Assembly (NCBI RefSeq): GCF_007827955.1
Contig: NZ_VITR01000013.1
Coordinates: 158,633 to 222,632, forward strand
Source: Nitrospirillum pindoramense
GTDB lineage: Bacteria > Pseudomonadota > Alphaproteobacteria > Azospirillales > Azospirillaceae
DNA length: 64,000 nucleotides
Reading direction: 5' to 3'
The notes beneath the pieces are model-generated. The model had not been told where the DNA came from. It saw only the letters and a list, made by a program, of their open reading frames with translations, and did no database searches. The stretch's first letter is position 1, and the number at the start of each line of letters is the position of its first letter. This document shows positions 1 through 9,764 of the stretch, piece by piece. A program made the position numbers and the translations under genes.

Positions 1-1
1 G

Positions 2-853
2 GAATTCGCCAAGTACCAGGCCACGCCGGAATACGCGCTGAAGCACAGCGGCATGGATCTGGCGCAGTTCAAGGGCATCTTCTTCTGGGAATGGTTCCAC
101 CGCCTGGTGGGGCGCCTGATCGGCGTCGTCTTTCTGCTGCCCTTCCTGCTTTTCCTTTTCACCCGCCGCGTGCCGCGCAGCCTGGTGCCGCGCCTGATCG
201 GCCTGTTCGTGCTGGGCGGGCTGCAGGGGGCCCTGGGTTGGTACATGGTGAAGAGCGGCCTGGTGAACCGGCCGGACGTCAGCCACTACCGCCTGGCGGC
301 CCACCTGTCACTGGCGGTGCTGATCTACGTCGCCATGCTGGTCACCGCCCTGCCGCTGCTGTTCCCGGCCGCCAGCGGGGCGGCCCACCCGGCGCGCGGG
401 GCCTTGCGCCGGCACGCCGGCATCGCCATGGCCCTGGTCGCCACCACCATGGTGTGGGGCGCCTTCACCGCCGGGCTGGACGCCGGCATGGCCTATAACA
501 CCTGGCCGCTGATGAACGGCACCTTCGCGCCGGAGGAGATGTGGAACCTCAGCCCCGCCTGGCTGAACATCCTGGAGAACACGGCCGCCGTGCAGTTCAC
601 CCACCGCTGGCTGGCCATCCTGACCGGCCTGGTGGTGTGGTCCTACGCCTTCCGCGCGCTCCGCGCCGGGGTGCAGGGCCGGGTGCGGGCCCTGGCCATC
701 GCCGTGGCCGTGATGGTGCTGGCGCAGATCAGCCTGGGCATCACCACCCTGCTGCTGTTCGTGCCGGTGCACGTCGCCGCCACCCACCAGGCGGGCGCCC
801 TGGTCCTCCTGGGTCTGTTCACCTGGACGGTGATGGAATACCGGCGGGGCTGA
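2..853 (+). CDS. ctaA: Heme A synthase, COX15/CtaA type (5' end outside window)
   Basis: Integral membrane enzyme that oxidises the C8 methyl of heme O to make heme A for aa3-type cytochrome oxidase. The reading frame is open from base 2, and the residues before the first ATG (base 53) fit the family, so the gene starts upstream of the window. Visible family marks are the FKGIFFWEWFHR segment and four histidines in or next to membrane helices (HRLVGRLIG, SHYRLAAH, FTHRWLAI, ATHQAGA) at the places where CtaA/Cox15 has its heme-ligand histidines. Several hydrophobic helices run through the 283 residues present. The stop is TGA at 851-853. The next gene follows 34 bases later on the same strand. 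Identity is confident; only completeness is limited. Confidence 0.95.
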   Translation, partial: EFAKYQATPEYALKHSGMDLAQFKGIFFWEWFHRLVGRLIGVVFLLPFLLFLFTRRVPRSLVPRLIGLFVLGGLQGALGWYMVKSGLVNRPDVSHYRLAAHLSLAVLIYVAMLVTALPLLFPAASGAAHPARGALRRHAGIAMALVATTMVWGAFTAGLDAGMAYNTWPLMNGTFAPEEMWNLSPAWLNILENTAAVQFTHRWLAILTGLVVWSYAFRALRAGVQGRVRALAIAVAVMVLAQISLGITTLLLFVPVHVAATHQAGALVLLGLFTWTVMEYRRG

Positions 854-887
854 AGCCGGCACCTGGGTCAACCGTCAGGAGGGAAGC

Positions 888-1295
888 GTGGCCGCCATTA
901 CCCGCGCCCTGACCGCTTTCCTTGCCGAAAGGCTGGCGGAGTGCCTCTTAATCATAGCAACCCTGGCGGCGTTGATGGGGGGATTGGGGGGCCGTGGCCT
1001 GCCATTATCCCTGCATCTGGTGACCTCTTACTATCTTCTGTCCGGCTATCCCGTCGGGGCTTTGCTGGCCTGGGTGGTCCGCCGCCATAGGGCCGCCCAC
1101 TGGCAGGCCCTGATCGCCTGCCTCGCTTTCGTGGCCCATGTCGGCATTTTCCTGGCGGTGCGCGGGCTGCTGCACAGCCGCATCGCCTGGGGCATGTCAC
1201 TGTTTCTGGGGCTGCCGGCCCTGATGGTGGTGGCCTTCTGCGCCGTGCAGGGGGCTCGGATGCAAGCACGGGGCCCCACCTCATTCGGCGAATAG
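888..1295 (+). CDS. Small four-helix inner membrane protein, unknown function
   Basis: A 135-residue hydrophobic protein with a GTG start preceded by AGGAGG at about 878-883, a good ribosome binding site. About four membrane helices can be seen (roughly residues 18-38, 44-64, 73-93 and 100-122) joined by short basic loops such as VVRRHRAAH. I recognise no catalytic motif or named family. It lies 34 bases downstream of ctaA on the same strand, so it could be cotranscribed and linked to oxidase biogenesis, but that is position-based inference only. The coding choice is supported by the RBS, the hydrophobicity pattern and the lack of a better overlapping frame. Confidence 0.75.
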   Translation: MAAITRALTAFLAERLAECLLIIATLAALMGGLGGRGLPLSLHLVTSYYLLSGYPVGALLAWVVRRHRAAHWQALIACLAFVAHVGIFLAVRGLLHSRIAWGMSLFLGLPALMVVAFCAVQGARMQARGPTSFGE

Positions 1296-1363
1296 CGGCG
1301 CGCAAACAAAAAGGGCGCGAAGCCGGTGCCTCGCGCCCTTTCAATCCGATGCCGGTGCCCTGG

Positions 1364-1966
1364 TTAGGCGGCGGCGGCCTTCTCGGCCTGCAGCTGGCGG
1401 CGGTACTCGATGGCGTCGGCGAAGACGCGCAGCATGGTCTCGATGAACTCCGGCACCACTTCTTCCGGACCGCGGGCGGTCAGCAGCTGGCGGTCGATGT
1501 TCATGTTCTGGCCTTCCTCGGCCACCCAGGTGGCGCCGGCGGCCTCGACGGTCTCGCGGATGGCCTCGTTGCCGGTCACCGTGCGGCCCTTCAGGCGCTG
1601 CGCCACGGCCAGCAGCTGGACGCCGTGGTTGATGGCGGCGACGCCCTTGCCAGCGTCCATGAAGCTGCCGATGATGCGGCGGGTGTGCGGGTTGGCGGCC
1701 AGCTTGGCCACGCTGCGCTCACCACCCGGCAGGACCAGCAGGTCGAAGTCGGCGGCCAGCACTTCGCCAATCTGCTTGTCGGTGGGGAAGTAGTGGCCCC
1801 ACGAGGTGCCGTGCCAGCCGTTCACCAGGCCCTGCTCCGGCGAGATGATCTTGGGCGCGGCGCCGGCGCGCAGCAGGGCGCGCTGGGCTTCGGTCATTTC
1901 CACTTCTTCGAAGCCATTGGCGATGAGAATGGCAACGGCTTTTCCAGCGAGCGGCTGATCGGTCAA
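1364..1966 (-). CDS. DJ-1/PfpI superfamily protein with the nucleophile cysteine replaced by asparagine
   Basis: About 200 residues with the class I glutamine amidotransferase-like fold of the DJ-1/PfpI/YhbO group. Visible marks are the N-terminal strand AVAILIANGFEEVEM with the conserved acidic residue, LLVLPGGE, and the nucleophile elbow, here AAINHGVQLLA. In PfpI/YhbO proteins the elbow reads A-I-C-H-[GA]-P-x-L; here the codon is AAC (Asn), so the catalytic cysteine is missing while the histidine is kept. Start: a TTG at 1964-1966 with AGGAGA six bases upstream fits better than the 44-codon upstream extension, whose arginine/proline-rich residues do not look like the family. Related proteins are proteases, deglycases or chaperones, but this one probably lacks Cys-dependent activity. 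Function unknown. Confidence 0.85.
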   Translation of the reverse strand: MTDQPLAGKAVAILIANGFEEVEMTEAQRALLRAGAAPKIISPEQGLVNGWHGTSWGHYFPTDKQIGEVLAADFDLLVLPGGERSVAKLAANPHTRRIIGSFMDAGKGVAAINHGVQLLAVAQRLKGRTVTGNEAIRETVEAAGATWVAEEGQNMNIDRQLLTARGPEEVVPEFIETMLRVFADAIEYRRQLQAEKAAAA

Positions 1967-2318
1967 ATTACGTCTCCTATGTTGTTTCGGCGGCCCGACA
2001 CCCGCCCGTCGCCGTTCCCCAGGGGACGGCGCCGTTGGCAAGGCGCGATGGATGCTGCCTCGTGAAAATGGCCACCCAGGAATGGGCGGCCATGGCAAAG
2101 CGTCAGGCGCGGGCGGCTGTCGTGATGCATGCCGGGCCGATGGGATGACGCTCTATTCGCATGGCACCGTAATTGGCCCCTCCCGCGCCTCAGGTCAATC
2201 GCATTAAGACCGATTCGGGATTGCGGTGCGGCATGGCTGAGTTGCGGGTGCGCCGCCGGCCCGTGGCACGGCCACGCCCGAGAAGAAACGGGGCCCGCCC
2301 GAGGCGCCTGATACCACC
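1967..2318. other. Gene-free stretch between the DJ-1-like gene and motA
   Basis: About 350 bases containing the leader of the DJ-1-like gene and the end of the motA transcript. Short open frames exist on both strands but have no ribosome binding site and no family resemblance. I see no clear hairpin terminator with a T run. Confidence 0.4.
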
Positions 2319-3179
2319 CTAGCTGATGGCTGACAGCGCCTCTTCCAACTCATTGAAATCGGGCATGTATTCGGTGGGGACTTTTTTTCGCGCCGCCTCG
2401 ATGGAAACCTGGGGCGCATACCCGGCCAAGTGGGCCGTGATGGCCGCCCGGATGACGTGGTAGAACTGGTTCTCCTCCTCCGCCACGCCTTTCAGGCGCG
2501 AGGCGATGGGGGCCAGGATGCAGTAGGACAGGAAAATACCCATGAAGGTGCCCACCAGGGCGCCGCCGATCAGCTTGCCCAGCACCTCGGGCGGCTCGGT
2601 GATGGACGCCATGGTCTTGATGACGCCCAGCACGGCGGCGACGATACCCAGCGCTGGCATGGCGTCGGCCATGGTCTGGAAGGCGTGGCTGGAGTGCAGG
2701 TCCTCGTGCTTGGTCTTCTCGATCTCCTGCTCCATCAGCGCCTCCAGCTCATGGGGGTTGTCCACGCCGATGGAGAACATGCGCAGGTAATCCGCGATGA
2801 ACTTGACGGTGAACGGGTCCTTCATGATCGCCGGATAGGCGTTGAAGATGTTGCTTTCCATGGGCTTTTCAATGTGCTGCTCAATGGCCAGCACGCCCTT
2901 GGTCTTCATCGTCTTCAGGATTTGATACAGCAGCGACAGCAGTTCCATGTATTCCTTCTTATGGAACCGCGCGCCCGGGAAGATGCGCTTCACGGCACCC
3001 AGGGACTGCTTGATGACATGCGTGCTGTTGGCGACCATGAAGCCGCAGATGGCGGCGCCGCCGATGGTCATGAACTCACCGGGCAGGGCCTCGATGATGA
3101 TGCCGATCTTGCCGCCGAAGATCACGAACGACCCGAACACGCAGATGAACACGCCGAGCAGGCCGATGGCGGCAAACAT
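2319..3179 (-). CDS. motA: Flagellar motor stator protein MotA
   Basis: Proton-channel subunit of the flagellar stator, 286 residues, close to the usual 280-295. It has two N-terminal helices (from residue 1; IGLLGVFICVFGSFVIFGG and the IGGAAICGFMVAN region), a cytoplasmic loop holding charged residues that act on FliG, and two C-terminal helices. Prolines matching the two functional prolines of E. coli MotA are visible in AMPALGIVAAV and LAPIASRL. Start: ATG at 3177-3179 with AAGG seven bases upstream; the TTG two codons earlier is too close to that site. No motB follows: the downstream gene on this strand is the DJ-1-like protein 350 bases away. MotB must be encoded elsewhere. Confidence 0.95.
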   Translation of the reverse strand: MFAAIGLLGVFICVFGSFVIFGGKIGIIIEALPGEFMTIGGAAICGFMVANSTHVIKQSLGAVKRIFPGARFHKKEYMELLSLLYQILKTMKTKGVLAIEQHIEKPMESNIFNAYPAIMKDPFTVKFIADYLRMFSIGVDNPHELEALMEQEIEKTKHEDLHSSHAFQTMADAMPALGIVAAVLGVIKTMASITEPPEVLGKLIGGALVGTFMGIFLSYCILAPIASRLKGVAEEENQFYHVIRAAITAHLAGYAPQVSIEAARKKVPTEYMPDFNELEEALSAIS

Positions 3180-3383
3180 GAGCAAACCTTGGTAGATGGA
3201 CCCCTAAGATAGGCAGAGTCCAGACAATCGGCCTACTTGTCAAATCTCTGATGGGGTAGGGCGGCTGGCGCAACCGCGCCGCCGGACGGGGGATGTCAAG
3301 AAGGACCCCATCGCCCATGGCTGGGATCGGCCCCGCCACCAAGACCCTTGAATTCGGGCGTCCGGTCCGCCATCGTTCCGGCC

Positions 3384-3478
3384 ATCGACTGGGGTGCCGC
3401 CCGCCTGCCCGTCAGGCCCGCGGCTGAGATCAGACCCATGGAACCTGCTCCGGATCATGCCGGCGAAGGGAGATCGCG
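3384..3478 (+). promoter_or_regulatory. TPP riboswitch (THI element) upstream of thiO
   Basis: The sequence shows the conserved THI-box blocks in order: GGGGTGCC (3391-3398), GGCTGAGA and ACCC around 3422-3437, then GAACCTG, TCCGGATCATGCCGGCGAAGGGA to about 3472. The outer P1 stem can form between CGA near 3386-3388 and TCG near 3474-3476. TPP riboswitches of this class bind thiamine pyrophosphate and shut off thiamine genes. The final AAGGGAGA (3466-3473) lies ten bases before the GTG start of thiO, so ligand binding could mask the ribosome binding site directly, which is inferred translational control. Confidence 0.95.
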
Positions 3479-3483
3479 AGACC

Positions 3484-4665
3484 GTGACCCATTTTCCGCC
3501 TTCGGGCCATTCTTCTGCCCATCCAACTGCCGCCCCCCGGGTGATCGTGATTGGCGCCGGCTGCATCGGCCTGTCCATCGCCTGGCGCCTGGCGTCCGCC
3601 GGCTGCGCCGTTGACGTCTATGACCGGGGCCGCGCCGGCCTGGGCGCCACCCATGCCGCCGCCGGCATGCTGGCCGCCGCCGTGGAGACGGAACCGGGGG
3701 AGCAGGCGCTGCTGCCCCTGACCCTGGACAGCCAGCGGCGCTGGCCCGCCTTCGCCGCCCAGTTGGAGGCCGCCAGCGGCCTGCCCGTGGATCTGCGCAC
3801 CGAGGGCACCCTGCAGGTGGCGCTGACCCGCGATGACGTGGAGGTGCTGCGGGCGGGGTATGAATTCCAGCGCTCCCTGGACCTCAACGTCGCCTGGCTG
3901 AGCGGCGCGCAGGTGAAGGAGCGGGAGCCGTGGCTGAATCCCCGTGCCGCCGCCGGCGTGCTGGGCGCCGCCGACGGCCAGGTGGACAATCGCAAGCTGG
4001 CCGTGGCGCTCAAGGCTGCGGCATTGAAGGCTGGCGCCCGCCTGCATGAGGAGGTGGCCGTCGAAGCCCTCTCCGTCACAGGTGGGGCCAGCACGGGGGG
4101 GCGCGCCGAGGGCGTGGTGGTGGACGGCGCGCTGAAGGCCGCCGACGTGGTCGTGCTGGCCGCCGGCGCCTGGTCGCGCCTCCTGGCCGGCCTGCCGGAC
4201 GGCGCCATTCCGCCGGTGCGGCCGGTGAAGGGCCAGATGCTGGCCCTGCGCATGGACCCAGCCCAGCCGCTGTTGCGCCATGTGGTGTGGCCGCCCAAAT
4301 GCTACCTCGTGCCACGCCTGGACGGACGCCTGATCGTGGGCGCCACAACGGAGGACAAGGGCTGGGACGACAGCCTGACCGCCGGTGGCGTCCTGGCGCT
4401 GCTGGAGGCCGCGTGGCGGGCCCTGCCGGGGGTGGAGGAGCTGCCCATCGAGGAGATGTGGGTGGGCCACCGCCCCGGCAGCCGCGACGACGCCCCCATC
4501 CTGGGGCCCGTGCCCGGCGTGGCCGGCCTGGTCATGGCCACCGGCCACCACCGCAACGGCATCCTGTTGACCCCCGGCACCGCCGACCTGGTTGCGGACC
4601 ATGTCCTGACCGGCCGGGTGGACCCGCTGCTGGAGCCCTTTGGCATTGGGCGGTTCCGTAAGTAA
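3484..4665 (+). CDS. thiO: Glycine oxidase / FAD-dependent amine oxidase ThiO
   Basis: FAD flavoenzyme of the DAO family that oxidises glycine to the iminoglycine (dehydroglycine) used with ThiG and ThiS to build the thiazole ring of thiamine. The Rossmann motif VIVIGAGCIGLSIAW lies at residues ~20-34, ATHAAAGMLAAA matches the FAD-contacting loop, and the C-terminal GHHRNGILLTPGTADL matches the family end. 393 residues from the GTG at 3484, which has AAGGGAGA upstream. In-frame ATGs further upstream (for example 3457) lie inside the TPP riboswitch, so an upstream start is very unlikely. First gene of thiO-thiS-thiG-thiE. No thiC, thiH or thiF is present here, consistent with the ThiO (aerobic) route. 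Confidence 0.93.
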   Translation: MTHFPPSGHSSAHPTAAPRVIVIGAGCIGLSIAWRLASAGCAVDVYDRGRAGLGATHAAAGMLAAAVETEPGEQALLPLTLDSQRRWPAFAAQLEAASGLPVDLRTEGTLQVALTRDDVEVLRAGYEFQRSLDLNVAWLSGAQVKEREPWLNPRAAAGVLGAADGQVDNRKLAVALKAAALKAGARLHEEVAVEALSVTGGASTGGRAEGVVVDGALKAADVVVLAAGAWSRLLAGLPDGAIPPVRPVKGQMLALRMDPAQPLLRHVVWPPKCYLVPRLDGRLIVGATTEDKGWDDSLTAGGVLALLEAAWRALPGVEELPIEEMWVGHRPGSRDDAPILGPVPGVAGLVMATGHHRNGILLTPGTADLVADHVLTGRVDPLLEPFGIGRFRK

Positions 4666-4680
4666 TAGGGAAACACGCGC

Positions 4681-5650
<970 letters not shown>

Positions 5651-5652
5651 GG

Positions 5653-6240
5653 GTGGGGGTACCGTTTCCCCCGCTGCTGGTCATCACCGACCGGCGCCAG
5701 GCCACCCTGCCGCTGCCCCAGATGCTGGACCGGGTGTTCGCCGCCGGTTGCCGCTGGGCCAGCGTACGGGAGAAGGATCTGCCCGCCCAGGACCGGCTGG
5801 ATCTGGTGCGCCAGTTGCTTCCCATCGCCCGCCATCATGGCGCCCGGCTGACGGTGCATGGCGACTTGGTGGCGGCGGCGCTGTGCGATGGCGTGCATCT
5901 GGGAGCCGGCGGCGATGTGGCGGCGGCCCGCGCCCGACTGGGGCCGCAAGCGCTGGTGGGCATTTCGCGCCATCATCCGGGCGAGGGCCTGGGTGGCGCC
6001 GACTACGCCACCCTCAGCCCCATTTTCGAGACCGCGTCCAAGCCCGGCTATGGCCCGGCGCTGGGACTCCAGGCCCTGTCCCGCCTGCCCGGCGCCCTGG
6101 CCCTGGGCGGCATCAGCCCCGCCAACGCGGCGCAGGCCAGGGCGGCCGGGGCCGCCGGCCTGGCCGTTATGGGCACCGTCATGCGCGCCAGCGATCCCGG
6201 CGCCGTGGTGCGGGATCTGCTGGCGGCGTGGGGTAGCTGA
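5653..6240 (+). CDS. thiE: Thiamine phosphate synthase ThiE (TenI-like)
   Basis: Short TIM-barrel protein (195 residues) of the ThiE/TenI family, which couples HMP pyrophosphate with thiazole phosphate to give thiamine phosphate. Visible marks are LLVITDR at the N-terminus, VREKDL, GVHLGAGGD, VGISRHH, DYATLSPIFETASKPGYGP, ALGGISPANA and GLAVMGTVM. GTG start two bases after the thiG stop, so the gene is the last of the operon. Some TenI proteins of similar size are thiazole tautomerases. The presence of the VREKD and LSPIF-x-T-x-SK blocks makes ThiE activity likely but not certain. Confidence 0.88.
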   Translation: MGVPFPPLLVITDRRQATLPLPQMLDRVFAAGCRWASVREKDLPAQDRLDLVRQLLPIARHHGARLTVHGDLVAAALCDGVHLGAGGDVAAARARLGPQALVGISRHHPGEGLGGADYATLSPIFETASKPGYGPALGLQALSRLPGALALGGISPANAAQARAAGAAGLAVMGTVMRASDPGAVVRDLLAAWGS

Positions 6241-6390
6241 TCGCTGCCCTTGGGCTTTCCGCAGGCCTTCTTTAATCCCTAGGCCGCGACTGCGGCCGCC
6301 GGAGGTTTGCGGGGAGCGGCAGCGGACTGGAAATCGAGGACAGCCAAAGGCGCGGATGCGCCTGCCGGCGCCTGAGGCGCACGAAACAGA

Positions 6391-9300
6391 TCAGTGCGCC
6401 TCGCCCCAGCTCCGCCCCGTCCCGGCCTCGGCCACCAGGGGTACGCTCAAGGATGCAGCCCCTTCCATCACCTGGCGCACCACGGGGATGGTGGCGTCGA
6501 CCTCCGCCACCGGCACCTCGAACAACAGTTCGTCGTGCACCTGCAGCAGCATGCGGCCGGTCAGCCCGGCGTTGGCCATCGCGGCCGGGATGCGGGCCAT
6601 GGCGCGGCGGATGATGTCGGCGGCCGTCCCCTGGATGGGGGCGTTGATGGCCTGGCGCTCGGCGAAGGCGCGGCGGGCGGCGTTGCTTTCCTTGATGCCC
6701 TGGATCCAGCACTGGCGGCCGAACAGGGTGGTGACATAGCCCTTTTCCTTGGCCTCGGCCTTGGTCTTCTCGAAATAGCCGGCCAGTTCGGGGAAGCGCT
6801 CGAAATACTGCTTGATGAAGGCCCCGGCCTCCCCCGCGCCGATGCCCAGCTGCCGCCCCAGGCCGAAGCCGGAGATGCCGTAGATGATGCCGAAGTTGAT
6901 GGCCTTGGCTTTGCGGCGGATTTCGCTGGTCATCTGGTCCAGGGGCACGCCGAACACTTGGCTCGCCGTCATGGCGTGAATGTCGATACCGTCGGTGAAG
7001 GCCTGCTTAAGGGCGGGCACGCCAGCGATCTCCGCCACCAGGCGCAGCTCGATCTGGCTGTAGTCCACGGACAGCAGGACATGGCCCTCCGGCGCCACGA
7101 AGGCGCGGCGGATCTTGCGTCCCTCCTCCGTGCGGATGGGGATGTTCTGCAGGTTGGGGTCGGTGGAGCTGAGGCGCCCGGTGGCGGTGGCCGCCAGGGC
7201 GAAGCTGGTGTGGACCCGGCCCGTGTCGGGGTTGATCTCCTGCTGCAGGGCGTCGGTGTAGGTGGACTTCAGCTTGGCCAGCTGGCGGTGGTCCAGCACC
7301 TTCTGCGCCACCTCCACGCCCTGTTCGGCCAGGGGTTCCAGCACACTGCTGTCGGTGGAATAGGCGCCGGTCTTGCCCTTCTTGCCGCCGGGCAGGCCCA
7401 TCTCATCGAACAGCACCTCGCCCAACTGCTTGGGGCTGGCGACGTTGAAGGGATGGCCCACCAGGGTGTGGATTTCCTGTTCCAGCGCCGCCAGGCGGCC
7501 GGCGAAATCACGCGACAGCTCGGCCAGCATGGTCCGGTCCACCAGGATGCCGGCCTGCTCCATGGTCGCCACCACGGGCGTCAGCGGGCGGTCCAGCGTC
7601 TCGTACACCGTCATCAGGTGGTGGCGCAGCACGTCGGCCTTCAGCACCTGGTGCAGGCGCAGGGTGATGTCGGCGTCCTCCGCCGCGTAGGCGCAGGCGC
7701 GGTCCAGCGGCACCCGGTCGAAGGTGATGCGGTTCTTGCCGGTGCCCGTCACCTCATCGAAGCTGATGCAGGTGTGGCCCAGGTGGCGCTGCGCCAGCTC
7801 ATCCATGCCGTGGCCGTGGGCGCCGGCGCCCAGGGCGTAGGAGAGCAGCATGGTGTCGTCCACGGGGGCGATGGTGGCCGGGCCGGGGGCGAAGCCATGG
7901 CGGGCCAGCACCCGGATGTCGAACTTCAGGTTATGGCCCACCTTCAGCACCGACGGGTCGGCCAGCAGCGGCGCCAGCAGGGCGCGGGCTTCCTCCAACG
8001 GGATTTGCGGCGGCGGGGGCGGGGCCTCGCCGAAATCGAAGCCGCCGGCCTGTGGGTTCGGGGCGTCCGGGTTGACGTGGGCCAGGGGCACGTAACAGGC
8101 GCGGCCCGGCGTGTGGGACAGGGAGAAGCCGACCAGCTTGGCGCGGTCGGGATACAGGCCGTCGGTCTCGGTGTCGATGGCCACCGTGCCGGCCAGCGTC
8201 GCCTCCTCGATCCAGCGCTTCAGCACGGCGGCGTCCTGCACCAGCTCGTACGCGATCTCGGTGGGCGCGGGGATCTTGGGCTCCCCGATGGGGGTGGCCT
8301 CGGTGTTGTAGAAGCGGCTGTTGTAGGCGGCGCGCACGGCGTCGGTGCGCTGCTCCGCCCCGCCGCCAGTGGCCGTCAGCGTCAGGGCCGGGGCGCCGGT
8401 GGCCCCCGCAGTGCCGCCACCATTGCCCCCACTGGCCTTCAGGATGTCGTTCTCGACCTTCTGGATGGCGGAGCGGAAGCCCTGCTCCCGCAGCCAGCCG
8501 ATCAGGCGCTCGGGGTCGGGCTTGCGCGCCGTCAGGTTCTCCAGCGGCTCGGGCACCGGCACATGGGCCTCCAGCTTCACCAGCTGGCGGGAGATGCGGG
8601 CCATTTCCGCATGCACGGTCAGGGCCTCGCGCCGCTTGGGCTGCTTGATCTCATGCGCCCGTTCCAGCAGGGCGTCCAGCCCGCCATACTCGGTGATCAG
8701 CTGGGCGGCGGTCTTGATGCCGATGCCGGGCACGCCCGGCACGTTGTCGACGCTGTCGCCGGCCAGGGACTGCACGTCCACCACCAGTTCCGGCGCCACG
8801 CCGAACTTCTCCAGCACCTCGTTCCGGCCGATGCTCTTGTTCTTCATCGGGTCCAGCAGGCCGACGCCGTCGGTGATCAGCTGCATCAGGTCCTTGTCGG
8901 ACGAGACGATGACGCAGTCGCGCCCCGCCTCCCGCGCCAGGCGGGCGTAGGTGGCGATCAGGTCGTCGGCCTCATACCCCTCCAGGTGCAGGCAGGGCAG
9001 GTTGAAGGCGTCCACCGCCTGGCGGATCAGATCGAACTGCGGGATTAGATCTTCCGGCGGCGGCGGCCGGTGGGCCTTGTAGTCCGGATAGATGGCGTTG
9101 CGGAAATTTTCCCGCTTGCTGTCGAAGATGACGGCGACGGAATGCACCTTCACGTCGGCCAGCAGCTTCATCAGCATGTTGGTGAAGCCCAGCACCGCGT
9201 TCACCGGCGTGCCGTCCGGCCGGTTCAGCGGCGGCAGGGCGTGATAGGCGCGGAAGATGAAGCCCGAGCCATCCACCAGGTACAGCGTGTCCTGCGCCGT

Positions 9301-9435
9301 GCCCGGCACGGCCGGGACGCCGGTCACGGGCGTGGGCGCGTCCGGCGCAACGGGGATGGAGTCGGTCGCGGCGGCGGCGGGCACGTCAGCAGCGGGCGCG
9401 GCGGGGGTATCGGCCATGGCGGGCATCTTCGGCAT
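6391..9435 (-). CDS. polA: DNA polymerase I
   Basis: 1014-residue family A polymerase with all three activities visible. An N-terminal 5'-3' exonuclease starts at LYLVDGSGFIFRAYHALPPL (residue ~51) with acidic site EGYEADDLIATYA. The 3'-5' proofreading exonuclease has AIDTETDG near residue 420, VGHNLKFD and YAAEDADITL, so it should be active. The polymerase domain has motif A VDYSQIELR near 790, the O-helix KAINFGIIYG and motif C QVHDELLFEVP near 966. It is longer than E. coli Pol I mainly because of a ~47-residue Ala/Pro-rich N-terminal leader. ATG at 9433-9435, with further in-frame ATGs three and six codons on, so the exact start is uncertain. It converges on thiE. Confidence 0.97.
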   Translation of the reverse strand: MPKMPAMADTPAAPAADVPAAAATDSIPVAPDAPTPVTGVPAVPGTAQDTLYLVDGSGFIFRAYHALPPLNRPDGTPVNAVLGFTNMLMKLLADVKVHSVAVIFDSKRENFRNAIYPDYKAHRPPPPEDLIPQFDLIRQAVDAFNLPCLHLEGYEADDLIATYARLAREAGRDCVIVSSDKDLMQLITDGVGLLDPMKNKSIGRNEVLEKFGVAPELVVDVQSLAGDSVDNVPGVPGIGIKTAAQLITEYGGLDALLERAHEIKQPKRREALTVHAEMARISRQLVKLEAHVPVPEPLENLTARKPDPERLIGWLREQGFRSAIQKVENDILKASGGNGGGTAGATGAPALTLTATGGGAEQRTDAVRAAYNSRFYNTEATPIGEPKIPAPTEIAYELVQDAAVLKRWIEEATLAGTVAIDTETDGLYPDRAKLVGFSLSHTPGRACYVPLAHVNPDAPNPQAGGFDFGEAPPPPPQIPLEEARALLAPLLADPSVLKVGHNLKFDIRVLARHGFAPGPATIAPVDDTMLLSYALGAGAHGHGMDELAQRHLGHTCISFDEVTGTGKNRITFDRVPLDRACAYAAEDADITLRLHQVLKADVLRHHLMTVYETLDRPLTPVVATMEQAGILVDRTMLAELSRDFAGRLAALEQEIHTLVGHPFNVASPKQLGEVLFDEMGLPGGKKGKTGAYSTDSSVLEPLAEQGVEVAQKVLDHRQLAKLKSTYTDALQQEINPDTGRVHTSFALAATATGRLSSTDPNLQNIPIRTEEGRKIRRAFVAPEGHVLLSVDYSQIELRLVAEIAGVPALKQAFTDGIDIHAMTASQVFGVPLDQMTSEIRRKAKAINFGIIYGISGFGLGRQLGIGAGEAGAFIKQYFERFPELAGYFEKTKAEAKEKGYVTTLFGRQCWIQGIKESNAARRAFAERQAINAPIQGTAADIIRRAMARIPAAMANAGLTGRMLLQVHDELLFEVPVAEVDATIPVVRQVMEGAASLSVPLVAEAGTGRSWGEAH

Positions 9436-9597
9436 AACGGTCGGGGTGGGGCGGGCCCGTCAAACGCGGGCGCCCCGGGCCCGCACCATGGCCGATTTCG
9501 GGCTGGGCTGTCGAGGGTGGCGAGCCCAAGCATAACGCGGCGACGCGTGTCGGCGACGGCACTGCGCTTTTGATCGTGTCGATGATGTCAGGAAAGG

Positions 9598-9674
<77 letters not shown>

Positions 9675-9764
9675 ATGCCGGGCGGCACGCCGGGTTTCCG
9701 GTGGCGCGGCGCGCACCATACAGGCAAGTTTCGGGCAATGCAAACCCTTATGGCGCCGGGAGGC

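Noticed and set aside
3394..3483. Upstream extension of thiO
   Set aside because: These bases form the TPP riboswitch, so they are leader RNA.
6282..6297. GGCCGC/GCGGCC hairpin between thiE and polA as terminator
   Set aside because: Only six pairs and no T run in either direction.
6394..9048. 884-residue plus-strand frame over polA
   Set aside because: polA on the minus strand has all catalytic motifs; the antisense frame has none.
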